Source: CAVQAH01 sp963784195 (lineage in GTDB: Bacteria; Acidobacteriota; Vicinamibacteria; Vicinamibacterales; 2-12-FULL-66-21). From it: DNA of 64,000 nt. The position numbers and the translations under genes were made by a program. Below, piece after piece: positions 1 through 10,558 of the stretch (position 1 is its first letter; every line of letters starts with the position of its first letter). The notes under the pieces are model-generated. The model saw only the letters and a program-made list of their open reading frames with translations, was not told the DNA's origin and did no database searches. The stretch lies in assembly GCA_963784195.1 (NCBI GenBank), contig CAWARA010000015.1, positions 62,001-126,000 of the forward strand. Direction: 5' to 3'.

Positions 1-854
1 ACGACCGCGCTGTCGGCCATCAGGCTCATGAACTCGAGGTAGCCCAATGGCTCCAGCGGGCGCAGGCGCGCCTGGTCGCAGAGCGAGCGTGTCACCGCCG
101 ATTCGGCCAGGGCACGGCGCGTTCTCGGGTGGACGGGAAACACGATGGGAATGTCGCGGGCGACTTCACCGATGGCGGCAAACAGTTGTTCGAACGCTTC
201 GGGGGAGTCGACGTTGCTCGGTCGATGCAACGTCAGCAGACCGTAGCCATGCCGCTCGAGCCCCATGCGACCCGCGATGTCCAGTGACGCCGCTGCGGAA
301 CGGTGGGCGAGCAGCGTGTCGATCATCACGTTTCCGACGAGAAAAATCTTGTCGGCTGAAATACCTTCATGCAGCAGGTTGTCGACGCCGGACTGCTCGG
401 TGACAAAGAGGAGGTCAGAGATCTGATCCGTCAGCAGCCGGTTGATCTCTTCGGGCATTTCCCGATCGAAGCTTCGCAGGCCTGCCTCGACGTGCGCAAC
501 CCGCACGCCGAGCTTGCTCGCCACCAGCGCACAGGCGATGGTGGAATTGACGTCCCCGACGACGACCACCATATCCGGACGGCGGTCGAGTACCACCGGC
601 TCGAACGCCGCCATGATCGCGGCTGTCTGACGCGCATGCGTGTCCGAACCGACTTCCAGATCGACATCGGGGCGGGGGAGCCCGAGCTGTCCGAAGAAAA
701 TCTCGGACATCGCCGCGTCGTAGTGCTGGCCAGTGTGGATCAGCGTGAACTCGAAGATGTCGGTGTGCCGCTCGAGCTGGCGCGCAATCGGCGCGATCTT
801 CATGAAGTTCGGTCGCGCACCGACGACCAGCAGGAGGCGATACCGCGCGGACAT
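1..854 (-). CDS. wecB: UDP-N-acetylglucosamine 2-epimerase, 3' end outside the window
   Basis: Converts UDP-GlcNAc to UDP-ManNAc for surface polysaccharide. About 284 codons are visible; the end lies beyond base 1. The N-terminus reads MSARYRLLLVVGARPNFMK, the nucleotide-binding start of the family, followed by an HTGQHYD segment, VVVVGDVNSTIACAL, HVEAGLRSFDREMPEE and the LTLHRPSNVD segment, all typical of WecB/MnaA. I used ATG at 854; an in-frame TTG at 893 overlaps the stop of the upstream heparinase gene as TTGA, so translational coupling from that start is also possible. It is the distal gene of a two-gene minus-strand unit with the heparinase-like gene. Confidence 0.9.
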   Translation of the reverse strand, partial: MSARYRLLLVVGARPNFMKIAPIARQLERHTDIFEFTLIHTGQHYDAAMSEIFFGQLGLPRPDVDLEVGSDTHARQTAAIMAAFEPVVLDRRPDMVVVVGDVNSTIACALVASKLGVRVAHVEAGLRSFDREMPEEINRLLTDQISDLLFVTEQSGVDNLLHEGISADKIFLVGNVMIDTLLAHRSAAASLDIAGRMGLERHGYGLLTLHRPSNVDSPEAFEQLFAAIGEVARDIPIVFPVHPRTRRALAESAVTRSLCDQARLRPLEPLGYLEFMSLMADSAV

Positions 855-889
855 GTGTCGGTCGATTATCGCTTCGATATCGGCTGTGT

Positions 890-2861
890 TCAAGCCGTCA
901 GCGGGATCTCGTGCGTCTCGCGCCCGATGTGAATCGCGAGCGTGCCGTCACGGGCGTCATCGACGGACACGACGTCGTCGGCGCTCAATCCCGGAACGAG
1001 GATCCATCCGAATCGCGCATCAAGGTTCCCCGATGCACTGCCGATCAGTGTCGGTGCGGCGTGCACTTCGCCGAACGCCGGCGCATGCCAGCCCTGAAGC
1101 GGCTCTCGCTCGCCTCGAACGCAGCGAGGAGTGTCAATCCCGAACCATACAATGCCGAGCGACGACAACGACCGGCTTGCGACGAGGCCTGACGGGTGAC
1201 TGCTCAGAACCACCTCAGGATGCAAGTGCAGGAACGTGGACCACGCATGTTGGCCTTGGCCGGAGAGCTCGTCAATCAGGATCCAGAATCGGCCGGCAAC
1301 GAGAAGAAAGCGACGCCTGTGCCTCACCGGCAAGGGTAGCGCATCGAAACCTGTGTGTGCTGCGGAGAAGCCTTTGAGGTGCGGCCTGCTTTCATAACGT
1401 GCGTCGACGACCCGTGCACGGCGAGCGACGCGAAAGCTGCCCCAGCACTCGCTCTGCTCAGCGCCATCGACCATGACCGTACTGTGAGCCCGGGTGCTCC
1501 TGTAGTAGTCGCGCCAGGCGCCTGCGGCGTACTCCGAGACACCAGAGTCCACGACGATGCGCGTGCCATCTATGCTGACTTCGAATCCGAACAGGTCCGA
1601 GTGCGCGTGAGCCGGCAGGTCGTCGGGGCATACCGGTCCCGCGTCAGCGATGAGGAACCCGCGGCTATCGGCGGTCTCGAGCGTGACGAATCCGCTGGCA
1701 TCCGGATCCCAGGTGTCGGGCAGCATCAGCGGTCGTTCGGCGGATCGAGGCTCGAAACAGCCGCTGCCGGCCACTCGGGGCTCCCTCCGCCATTCGCGAT
1801 CCCAGAAGGGCATGCCGCGGCACGAGCTGCGGACCGGGGTTGCACCCCTCGAGGATCGCGGCGGCCGCTCGCAATTCGGACGGATCGCTGACCATGCCGG
1901 CCGCGGTATCGCCGAATTGCACGAGCTGGCCATCAGGATGGCAGACTCGTATCAGAAAATCCTCCATGCGTCTCAGGAGCTCCAGGAGTGACGGACTCTG
2001 CTCGCCTTTGAGCTGGAGCACCATCGCCAGCTCGATCGCATCGCCGAACACCTGCGCGTGGTACATCGGAGACTGCTCGTAATGTCCCCCGTCGGATCTC
2101 AGTTGGGCGGTCAACTGGCCGATGAACGCGGCGACAAACCGGTCGCGCAACTCGCGCGCCAGTGCGCCCTCCCAGAAGCAGCCGGCCATCGCGAGCGCCT
2201 TCAGATTCTTCAGCAGGTGATTCCCGCCCACATCGGTTTCGAGATTGTCGGCGAGAAAAAGTGTCTGCGTCTGCAAGCTCGCGGCGATCGCGTCCGGCCA
2301 TTGCACGGCCTGAGGTGTAGTGGCGATCGCCAGCATCCAGTTGACGAGCCGGACCGACACCACGTAGGGGTGCCACGCATCGCGCGCATTTCTCTCCGCC
2401 ATCGGCACACGCGCGATCCAGTCGGTCATCAAGCGGGGGACGAGATGTGGCTGCCCGGCGACGAGCAGATCGGGGAGGTAGTCGAAGTAATGGAGGTGGT
2501 AGCGCCAGAGCTGCGGCGCAGCCTGCGCTGTCCAGTCGATCGGCTGTCCCAACTCCCGTCGTTCGTTCAAGAAGGTGAACACGCCGCGTTCGATTTCGTA
2601 CGCGCTACGATCGATCGTCGGGAGGTGCGACGGCGACGTCAGCGCGCGAGCAGTGGTGGCGCTATCGCGCGCCGCCCATGGAGCGTGGTCGAGCGACAGC
2701 CCCGACTGAGCAGCGCGGCGTGCGTACGTCTGGCGAGTCCTGTTCGGGCTGATCGCGCGTGCAGCGGCACGGGTCCGAAGATCGATGCGCGAGGCGACCT
2801 GCGTGGGTCGCAAGTACCGAATCGTCTGCCAGTAGCGTTGGATGTCGCGGAACACGTCCAT
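890..2861 (-). CDS. Heparinase II/III-like protein, frameshifted
   Basis: Probable polysaccharide lyase or glycan-modifying protein of the heparinase II/III (alginate lyase superfamily) type found in exopolysaccharide loci. The N-terminal half (MDVFRDIQRYWQTIRYL, then LWRYHLHYFDYLPDLL, GGNHLLKNLKALAMAG and DGGHYEQSPMYHAQVFGD) is the helical toroid. The C-terminal half (HAHSDLFGFEVSIDG, RSTRAHSTVMVDG) is the beta-rich domain. The halves are in different frames and join near 1800-1850; the length of 1972 nt is a multiple of three plus one, as expected for one extra base, giving about 656 residues when repaired. Start chosen at ATG 2861; an upstream ATG at 2951 gives an unconvincing Ser/Arg-rich extension. 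Genuine decay cannot be excluded. Confidence 0.75.
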
Positions 2862-3011
2862 GCTGAGCGTTCGAGAGGATGAAGAGTATCTTAGTCGCGA
2901 AGAGGCCATGTGGCGCTGTGCTACAGTGACACGCGTCAGGGCCACGACCAATGAAATGAGCGGACAGTTCTTCTCAGGCAGACCCCTTCCGCCGGACCGC
3001 CGCGCACGTCA

Positions 3012-4521
3012 ATGACAAGGCTGAGACTGAACGTTCTCTCGAACCTCGTCGGAACAGGGTGGCTCGCGCTCGTCCAGGTTCTCGTCGTCCCCATCTACCT
3101 GCAATTGCTGGGCGTCGAAGGTTATGGGGTGATCGGGTTCTACCTCACACTGCAAGGGCACGTTGCGTATCCTTGATTTGGGACTGTCCTCGACGGTGAA
3201 CCGCGAGCTCGCACGGTACTCCGTCAATGCCCAGATGGCGCGTGAGGCACGCGACTTCACGCTCACGTTCGAGCTGTTGTACTGGACAATCAGCGTGGTG
3301 GTGGCAGTCGTTCTCTGGTTTGCCGCGCCATTTCTCGTGCACTACTGGCTGCAGGCCGGCAGCATTCCGGCCGGCACGCTCGAACACGCCGTCCGAAGCA
3401 TGGGGATACTCGCCGCACTGCAGTGGCCACTCAGCCTGTATCAGGGAGGCTTGTCCGGCCTGGAGCGTCAGCCGCTGCTCAACGTCATCCGCGGTGCGAT
3501 GACGACGATGATGGCGGTGGCCGGCGTTCTGGTGCTCTACCTGATTGCGGCAGAAATCACGCTGTTCTTCTGGTCGCAGATCGTGGTCGCCGCCGTTCAT
3601 GTGATCGTCACGCGAGCAGCACTGTGGCGCAATCTGCCGCGCGCCTCGACTCAGCCCCGTTTCGATCCCGCGCTCGTGCTCAAGGTGCACCGTTTCGCCG
3701 CCGGTGTGACCGGCATTGCGCTCTGCTCCGTCGTGTTGGCGCAGGCAGACAAGATCATCCTGAGCAAGTCGCTGAGCCTCGAGATGTTCGGGTACTACAC
3801 CGTGGCCAGCGTCGGGGCCACAGCTCTGGCCGCGCTGAGCGCTCCGATCTTCAATGCCATGTTTCCGAGGCTTACAGCGCTCGTCGCTCAGGGGCACGAG
3901 GCCGCGGTGAGGCCTCTGTTCAGATTGACGTCTCAGTTCGTGGCGGTTGCGACTGTCCCGGCCGCCCTCGTCATCTCGGTGTTCGCGCCGGAGATCCTGG
4001 TGATTTGGACCCGCAACGAGGCCACGGCTGCCAGCGCGGCGCCGATTCTCGCCATCCTCGTGATCGGCAGCGCCTTGAACAGCCTGATGTATGTCCCGTA
4101 CGCGTTGCAGCTCGCTTACGGGTGGACGCGGCTGGCGTTTACGCTCAACCTGGCGCTGGCGGCGGCAATGGTTCCGGCATTGCTCATCGCCGTCGTGAAC
4201 TACGGCGCGATCGGCGCCGCGGTGGTGTGGACTGCCATGAATCTTCTTTATGTCGTCGTCGGTATCCCCGCTACTCATCGGCGGCTGTTCGGGGATTATG
4301 GTGCCTACTGGTTCGGCGATCTTGCCGCCATCGTGGGTGCGTCGATCGCGGTGGTCGGTTCGTGGCGCCTGCTTTATCTGGCTCGGCCGTCCACCTCCGC
4401 CGCGCTGCTGGTTCTGGTGGCAGCGGCGCTCACCGGCCCGCTCGCCGCTGGTGCAGTGTCCACGCGGATTCGCGAATGGACCGTCGCCTACCTGGTCGGC
4501 CGGTTCGGCCGCTTCGTCTGA
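3012..4521 (+). CDS. wzx: Wzx-type oligosaccharide flippase, frameshifted near 3156
   Basis: Multi-spanning membrane protein of the MATE-like polysaccharide transporter family, predicted to flip lipid-linked repeat units across the inner membrane. The first 50 codons (MTRLRLNVLSNLVGTGWLAL onward, ending YGVIGFYLTLQG) are in one frame and the rest (TLRILDLGLSSTVNRELARY onward) in the next. The change falls in a GGG run at 3156-3158; dropping one G restores an uninterrupted protein of about 502 residues, the usual family length, with hydrophobic segments throughout. It opens the plus-strand run wzx-wzy-fkbM-GT4-wzz and is divergent from the heparinase gene. Confidence 0.82.
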
Positions 4522-4524
4522 TCG

Positions 4525-5949
4525 GTGCTCGCTTTGTCGTGGTATCAGCTGCTCCTGCTTGCGACGATCTTCGCCGTTCCGCTCTTTCTGATGATGAAGC
4601 GGGACGGGGACGCGCTGTTGTTGTGGCTGATCGCGGTGATCTGCACCGACGTTTTCAATGGCAGAACCGGGGTCAACGTATCCGCGGCTTCCGTGGCTGG
4701 TCTCCTGTTGATGCCCTATTCAGCCCGGATTCTTCTCCACTTCAAAAAGGCTCCCCCGATTGGCTGGGTGTCGGCGCATTTCGCATATCTGGTCGTGTTA
4801 GGCCTCGCCTTCGGGTTTGGATTCCCCTGGCATGACACCATCGGCCGGCCGCTCAACCTGCAGGCGCAAGGGAGGACCGTCCTGTATCTGATGCGCGAAG
4901 CGGCGGGATTCAGCATCGCCGTCTTCATCGCGCAACAGGTCGCAAAGGCGGGGCGCCCCGATCGCGTGCTGACCGCTATCCTGGTCGCGGCGTTCGTCAC
5001 GTGCGCATTCGCTGTGCTCGAATACGTGACCGGCATCAGCTGGTATTTGCTCTTCAACGAGGGCGTGCTCGCGCCGACGTATTGGAACTTCCGGGTGAGA
5101 GGTTTGAACTTCGAGCCTCGCGGCCTTGGAACCATAGCGGCGCACGCGTTCGTGATTGGAACGCTGTGCATCGCTTACCGACGACACATCCGGCTCGCGG
5201 CAGGCACGTTTGCGTCCGGGGCGGCGGCGATTTTTTTCAGTGCCTCGACGTCGGGGCTCATAGCCGCCGCTGCGGGGCTCGGTGCGGTGTCCCTGGCCCA
5301 TCGCCGAATCCGCCGGCGCTTGCTCAGATCCGCGGTGCCGATCGTCCTGGTCGGGACAGCAGTCGTGTGGGCGAACTGGAACCGGGTCGCAGCACTGCAG
5401 CAGCTCCTGTCCGTTCGTGTGGGCTCGACGGTTCGTTACGGCCCGGCCAGTACCTGGTTTCAGGAAATTGCGTATCGTCTCGAAGTCTTCGATACGGTGG
5501 CGGCGCTCTTCCTTGCGGCGAACCCCGTGTATTGGTTGATTGGTACAGGTCCGGGGCTCATCCCGATCCCGGCGACACCCCTTCTGCCGATTACGCCGTA
5601 CACGGTCGTCTATGTCGGCCCTGGGGTTAACTCCCCTCCGACGATGGGGATCGTTCTCGAGCTGGCGAATGGAGGGCTCATCGCGCTTATCCTGTGGATC
5701 GGATTCGTTCTGTCGGCGGCACGGGCTCTGCGGTGGGCATCACAGCAACCCGGACCTGACCAGCCCAGCTGGTTCGTGGCGAGGTGGTCATTCGTGGGCG
5801 CAGCAGCGATCTACCTGATGGCAGCAGGATTCCTGTCGTCCTGCTGGCCACTGTTCATAGGTCTCGGCCTGGGGGCGGCGTTCATGAGGCAGCAGTCGTC
5901 GCCGCTGGCAGCACAGACCCTGGCTGAACCAGTGGAAGTGAGGCCCTGA
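4525..5949 (+). CDS. Wzy-like O-antigen polymerase, candidate
   Basis: Integral membrane protein of 474 residues with about ten hydrophobic segments and a long periplasmic stretch around residues 290-360. Position directly after wzx and before glycosyltransferase and wzz genes argues for the polysaccharide polymerase. Sequence similarity between Wzy proteins is very low, so the call rests on topology and context rather than a motif; the segment FEPRGLGTIAAHAFVIGTL resembles the conserved arginine/glycine loop of Wzy-like proteins. Start is GTG at 4525, three bases after the wzx stop, so the two genes are probably translationally coupled. Confidence 0.65.
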   Translation: MLALSWYQLLLLATIFAVPLFLMMKRDGDALLLWLIAVICTDVFNGRTGVNVSAASVAGLLLMPYSARILLHFKKAPPIGWVSAHFAYLVVLGLAFGFGFPWHDTIGRPLNLQAQGRTVLYLMREAAGFSIAVFIAQQVAKAGRPDRVLTAILVAAFVTCAFAVLEYVTGISWYLLFNEGVLAPTYWNFRVRGLNFEPRGLGTIAAHAFVIGTLCIAYRRHIRLAAGTFASGAAAIFFSASTSGLIAAAAGLGAVSLAHRRIRRRLLRSAVPIVLVGTAVVWANWNRVAALQQLLSVRVGSTVRYGPASTWFQEIAYRLEVFDTVAALFLAANPVYWLIGTGPGLIPIPATPLLPITPYTVVYVGPGVNSPPTMGIVLELANGGLIALILWIGFVLSAARALRWASQQPGPDQPSWFVARWSFVGAAAIYLMAAGFLSSCWPLFIGLGLGAAFMRQQSSPLAAQTLAEPVEVRP

Positions 5950-5952
5950 GGA

Positions 5953-6723
5953 ATGAGGCGTTTGGTCCGGTGGCTGTGCGCGCGAGTTCTGCCGCCGATT
6001 GCGTATCCGGTGTTGATCGGTCCGCTTCGAGGAACCTGGTTCATCCTCCGAGCGGCTTCCGGCGAAGGCGGCGGCGCCAGCGTTTTTGTGAATGGAGTCG
6101 AGCCGGCCAAGACACGTGCGTTGCTCGGCATTCTGAAGCCGGGGCAGGTGGTCTTCGACGTGGGGGCGAACATCGGCTACTACACACTGCTGGCGTCCCG
6201 CGTGGTTGGACGAGCGGGCCGCGTGGTCGCGTGCGAGCCATCACCCAGGAACATCTCGTATCTGCACCGTCACATCGCGTTGAACGGAGCGACGAACGTC
6301 ACGGTGATCCCGGCGGGGTGTTACGACCGCAGCGGGCTCATGGCCTTCGACGCGGGCCGCGATTGGGCGGCTGGCCATCTGGTCGAACAGGCGGTTCCCG
6401 CCAATGGACACCGTGACCTGGTTTCGACGGTCGCGCTGGACGAGATCGTACAAGCGAGCGGATTGCTGCCCGATGTGCTCAAGATCGACGTCGAGGGTGC
6501 GGAGCTGCATGTCCTCGCAGGCGCATCGAAAACGCTCGCCTCGGCACGGCCGATCGTGCTGCTGGGCGTGCATTCCAGTGAGCTGAAGTCGGCATGCACG
6601 TCTTTTCTCGCCGCGCGCGGGTACGGCGAGCCGTCGATCTGCGAGGAGGTCGAGGGCGACACTGAGTTGTTGTTCAAACCCGCCAGCGTCCCCACTGCCG
6701 TCTCGGTCGATCCGCGGCGCTGA
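5953..6723 (+). CDS. FkbM-family SAM-dependent methyltransferase
   Basis: 256 residues. SAM-binding motif I is VVFDVGANIGYYTLLASRVV (about residues 50-70), followed by VVACEPSPRNISYLHRHI and NGATNVTVIPAGC. The family signature LKIDVEGAELHVLAGA lies near residues 175-190. FkbM proteins O-methylate sugars or polyketides; within this locus it probably methylates a sugar of the surface glycan. The gene starts three bases after the preceding stop and has the same orientation as the glycan genes. Substrate cannot be read from sequence. Confidence 0.85.
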   Translation: MRRLVRWLCARVLPPIAYPVLIGPLRGTWFILRAASGEGGGASVFVNGVEPAKTRALLGILKPGQVVFDVGANIGYYTLLASRVVGRAGRVVACEPSPRNISYLHRHIALNGATNVTVIPAGCYDRSGLMAFDAGRDWAAGHLVEQAVPANGHRDLVSTVALDEIVQASGLLPDVLKIDVEGAELHVLAGASKTLASARPIVLLGVHSSELKSACTSFLAARGYGEPSICEEVEGDTELLFKPASVPTAVSVDPRR

Positions 6724-6751
6724 GTGAATTCGACAGAGGTACCAGACGACG

Positions 6752-7909
6752 TTGCGCATCGGTTTGAATCTCTTGCATGCCTTGCCGGACATTGGCGGCG
6801 GGTGGAACTACATCAGCAACCTCCTCGCGGCGGTCGGCCGCGAAGACACCTCCAACGAATACGTGGCCTTCGTGACCGAGGCGAGTGAGACGCTGGTGCC
6901 GAAACAGTCGAATTTCCGCGTCGAGCGGATCGCGCTCCGGTCGGCGGTTCGCGCAAAGCGGGTCTTGTACGAGAACAGCGCGCTCCAGGCGCGGGCGTCG
7001 CGCGAACAGCTGGATTGCATGCACTGGTTTGCGAACGCGCTGGGCCTTGTGAACGCCGCCCCGGCAGTCGTGACCGTCTACGATATCCAGCCCTTCGTGC
7101 CGTACGGCCGCCTGTCGAAGGCGAAGCGAGCCTTTCTGCGGTGGCAGCTGCGCGCGGCCGTTCGGCGAGCGGCCATGCTGCTGCCGATGTCCCGCTCGAC
7201 CGCGGAAGCTCTTCAGACCATTCTCGGCGCGGACGCCACGCGCATGACCGTGATACCGCCGCTCCTCGAATCCGTCTTCAGCGTTCCGGCGATCGACGTC
7301 GTCGATCGCTGCCGCAGGCGTTACGCGCTGCCCGAACGCTTCTGGCTCTACGTAGCGCACATGTATCAGCACAAGAATCACGAGCGCCTGCTGCTGGCCT
7401 ACCGCGACCTCAAACGCGCGAACCCGCAGGCGTGGCCCCTGGTCCTGAGGGGGGATCCGCAACCGGGGTCGAACGTTCCGACGCTCATCAATGAGCTCGG
7501 GATCGAACGCGACGTTCTGATCCTGCCGACATTGTCGCGCGGCGACCTGCCGGCCCTGTATGCGGCGGCCTCGGCGTTGGTCTTTCCCTCCCTCTACGAA
7601 GGCGCCGGCATTCCGGTGCTCGAGGCACAGGCCTGCGGTTGTCCTGTGGTGGCGTCGAGTATTGCCGCGATCCGTGAGTTTGCCGGCGACGCAGCCGTGT
7701 ACTTCGATCCGATGAACGTGGCGGACATTCACCGTGCAATGATAGGGGTCGCCGACGACGCCGCCGGTCGTGAACGTCTTCGGACCCGCGGACTCGAGCG
7801 GGCGCGCGACTTCAGGACGGTTCCGGTCGTCAGCGACCTGGTGGCCGCGTATGCGCAGGCCGCCGGTGTGTCGGGCGGGGCCGGCAAGCGAGACAGTCAT
7901 GGAAGATAG
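6752..7909 (+). CDS. GT4-family glycosyltransferase
   Basis: 385 residues with the two-domain GT-B fold of the GT4 family. The N-terminal domain begins MRIGLNLLHALPDIGGGWNY. The C-terminal nucleotide-sugar site reads WLYVAHMYQHKNHERLLLAY, then FPSLYEGAGIPVLEAQACGC, the E-x7-E motif of retaining GT4 enzymes. It probably adds a sugar to the lipid-linked repeat unit in the cytoplasm. Start is TTG at 6752, 28 bases after the FkbM stop. Its last 11 bases overlap the wzz start. Confidence 0.88.
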   Translation: MRIGLNLLHALPDIGGGWNYISNLLAAVGREDTSNEYVAFVTEASETLVPKQSNFRVERIALRSAVRAKRVLYENSALQARASREQLDCMHWFANALGLVNAAPAVVTVYDIQPFVPYGRLSKAKRAFLRWQLRAAVRRAAMLLPMSRSTAEALQTILGADATRMTVIPPLLESVFSVPAIDVVDRCRRRYALPERFWLYVAHMYQHKNHERLLLAYRDLKRANPQAWPLVLRGDPQPGSNVPTLINELGIERDVLILPTLSRGDLPALYAAASALVFPSLYEGAGIPVLEAQACGCPVVASSIAAIREFAGDAAVYFDPMNVADIHRAMIGVADDAAGRERLRTRGLERARDFRTVPVVSDLVAAYAQAAGVSGGAGKRDSHGR

Positions 7910-9124
7910 CAGGATCGCCACACGCACCGCACCCGCGAGCCCGATGTACGCCGAGGAAGTCAGCCTGGCGGAGTACGTGCTCGTGCTCTGGCGTTATCGC
8001 CTGCCGCTCCTGGTGGTTGCGATCCTCGCCGGTATCCTTGCGTTCGTTGTCGGCTGGAACAGGACGCCAACGTATCAGGCGAGCAGCAAGCTGCTGGTAA
8101 GCGCGTCAAAGATCGGCGACGGAATTCAAAGCCATCAGTATCGGCACTTATCAGGCCATCGTGAACAGCCAGACGCTTGTGGCTGAAACGATGGACGAGC
8201 TGGGGTTGACCAAGCCGCCGCATAGCTTGTCGGTGTCCGAGGTGATGCAGCGGAACGTCACGGTGCAGGTCATCCCGGACACGTTCATCATTCAGATCAC
8301 CGCGAGGTTGACCGATCCCGCTTTGGCTGCCGGCCTCGCCAACCGCATGGCTGAACGCGCCGTGGAGGCCTCGCGCCGCGCCAGTCAGGACGACATCGTG
8401 ACGGCCCGGGACACCATCAAGCTCCAGCTCGACGAATCGCGAGCGCGCCTGGAAGAAGCTGAGAAGAAGATTGAGACCTACCGAAAGGAGGCGCATCTCG
8501 AAGCCCTTCAGAAGGAGGTCGACGCGATGCTCGAGCAGCGTAGCCGTCTATTGGCGCTGACGGTTGTGATCGAAGCGGAGCGGGCGCGCGTCAAGCAGAC
8601 GACGGAGGAGCTGGCGCGGCAGAAACCCGTGCGTGACTACCAGCGGTCGCTTGCGCCCGCAGCAAACTCAGAAGTCACGCTGCGCGAGAACCTGACGGAT
8701 CCGTACGCGAACCCGGTGTACGAGGTGTTGGAGCAACGGCTGACCGCGGCGCGCACGAGCCTTGCGGGGCTCGAACGAGAGCATGCGGAAATCTCACGGG
8801 CGACGAGCCTGTCTGCCGCCGGAGCGAAAAAGCTGAACGAGCTCTACGTACGCAAGGCAGAGATCGAGCGTCTCCAATCGGAGCTGGAGCTGGCGCGAAA
8901 GCGTGTACGTCGACGCATCGAGCCGCTACGAGGCGGCGCGACTGCAGGTGGCGACGCGCAGCGCGCAGGTTCAGGTGATCGACAAGGCCGTGCCACCGAC
9001 GCAACCGATTTCGCCCAGAGTCCTGAGGGACACCGCCGCGGCGATCGCGTTGTCGCTCGTCGTCGCAAGTGGCGCCATTCTGCTCCTGGCCGCTGTCGGA
9101 CGAGAACGCTTGCGAAAGGTCTGA
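7899..9124 (+). CDS. wzz: Wzz-type chain-length determinant, two frameshifts
   Basis: Co-polymerase that sets polysaccharide chain length. The N-terminal membrane segment (LWRYRLPLLVVAILAGILAF) follows a short cytoplasmic tail, then a long periplasmic coiled-coil region (residues about 170-330), and a C-terminal PTQPISPRVL motif with a second membrane segment, the classic Wzz plan. The frame changes at about 8127-8131 and 8900-8905, each as if one base were inserted (1226 nt is three times 408 plus two). Repaired length is about 407 residues. No Walker motif or tyrosine-rich tail is seen, so it is not a fused Wzc-like kinase. Confidence 0.82.
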
Positions 9125-9145
9125 CTTCAAGGTCCCGCAGGCGGT

Positions 9146-10558
9146 TCAGCGCGGCGTCGCTTTCCCAACCTTCAATACGGGCGCCCCTGCCGGCGACGGC
9201 AGTGTGCGGACGATCAGATTGAGATGGCGGAATCGTGGGGCGGCGCCGGTTTCCGGCAACGGCAGTTGCAGCATGAACCAACGCTCGCCGCTGACGCGGA
9301 CGACATCGGCCATCCGATCGTCGAGACGCAGCTCGACGTCCAGCTGCTGATGTGGATCGTTCGCGCGAAGCGGAATCGTCACCACTCGTGCCGACGAGGG
9401 CAGGAACACCGTGCTCTCCGCGCCAGCCACTCGATATCTGACCCCATCCTCGCCATCGTGCCATCCAGAAAGGCCTATTCCCTGGTGCTCGAGATCCGCA
9501 CGGGCGACGCCGGCACGCACGCGCGCGGGCATCGAGACGATGGCCAGCAGCGTGATCGCAATCGCCGCGTATACCGCCGCGGCTCGACGATCGGTCCGGA
9601 CCGGCGGCGCCGATCCCCAGCCCGCCGCCACGCCCAGCAGCAACCAGAAACTGAATGCCGGCGCATCGAGCAGCATCGGATGGCCTGCGAGCCACGTGAT
9701 CACGAACGCCAGCAGGCCTGCGCAGACGGTCCATCGAAGCCAATCATCCGGGTGACGTCCGAGCTGTCGGGCGCACGCGAGCGCAGCCGTGCCCAGTACC
9801 CACATGACCGCAGCGAACCCGACGAGTCCGAGCTCCGCGAGCAGCTGGAGAAAGTTGTTGTGCGCGTTCTCGTGCTGCGCCTGAGGGTAGCGCGTGAGCA
9901 GCGCCGGTGAACTGAACTCGCCGGATCTGTGCCAGAACTCGCCGATGCCGATGCCGAAGAACGGCTGCGAACGAAGCATGCGCAGGCTGGTCTGCGCAAA
10001 TTCGCTGCGAATCTCCAGAGCACCGACCGAGGAGGTCGGGTTCCGCTTCAGCAGCGCGTAGACTCCTGCTCCCGTCACCCCGAGGATCACGATCATGGCG
10101 ACCGCAATGCCAGGGCGATTGATGCGAATCGCCGGCGTCAGACGCCCTGCCAATCGCGCAGCGAGCAGCGCCGCGCAGGCCACGCCGGCAATCACCGCGG
10201 CGCGCGAGCCAGAGAACATCACTGACAACGCGATGAGCGCGGTCGCAACCACCGGTGCGACGCGCTTCGTCTGGACGACCAGGCCCAGCGCCGGGAATAG
10301 TGACATGACGAAATACGATCCGGCAGCGTTCACATCCCCATACTGCCTGTTGAAGCGGATGGTCGCCACATACGACAGGAACGTGCTGAAGGGTGAATCC
10401 CGCCGCAACGCAGCCGTCCACAGGTAGCCGACGTTCACCGCGCCTGCGGCTGCTGCGCCCATGATGCTCGCGCCGACGGCGCGAGGCGCGAACGTCGGCT
10501 CAGCAGCGGCGGCAGCCCAAGCGGCGCGCAGCAGAAGCAGGCCTTCGATCAGGCGCAT
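9146..10558 (-). CDS. O-antigen ligase-family membrane protein
   Basis: 470 residues from ATG 10558. Many hydrophobic segments flank a Wzy_C-type periplasmic loop; the HENAHNNFLQLLAELGLVGF stretch is the histidine-containing signature of O-antigen ligases and related polymerases. After the last membrane segment there is a soluble, beta-rich tail of about 120 residues, unusual for WaaL. The N-terminal membrane segments normally expected are missing here but occur in the overlapping upstream frame (10549-11082), so the two may be one gene split by a further frameshift. The two reading frames overlap as ATGCGCCTGA. Convergent with wzz. Confidence 0.72.
   Translation of the reverse strand: MRLIEGLLLLRAAWAAAAAEPTFAPRAVGASIMGAAAAGAVNVGYLWTAALRRDSPFSTFLSYVATIRFNRQYGDVNAAGSYFVMSLFPALGLVVQTKRVAPVVATALIALSVMFSGSRAAVIAGVACAALLAARLAGRLTPAIRINRPGIAVAMIVILGVTGAGVYALLKRNPTSSVGALEIRSEFAQTSLRMLRSQPFFGIGIGEFWHRSGEFSSPALLTRYPQAQHENAHNNFLQLLAELGLVGFAAVMWVLGTAALACARQLGRHPDDWLRWTVCAGLLAFVITWLAGHPMLLDAPAFSFWLLLGVAAGWGSAPPVRTDRRAAAVYAAIAITLLAIVSMPARVRAGVARADLEHQGIGLSGWHDGEDGVRYRVAGAESTVFLPSSARVVTIPLRANDPHQQLDVELRLDDRMADVVRVSGERWFMLQLPLPETGAAPRFRHLNLIVRTLPSPAGAPVLKVGKATPR

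Noticed and set aside
3145..4278. Long minus-strand open frame of 377 codons opposite wzx
   Set aside because: Arg/His/Gln-rich translation with no homology; wzx on the plus strand has clear membrane segments. The same applies to long antisense frames opposite nuoD, nuoF, nuoL, nuoM and dnaB.
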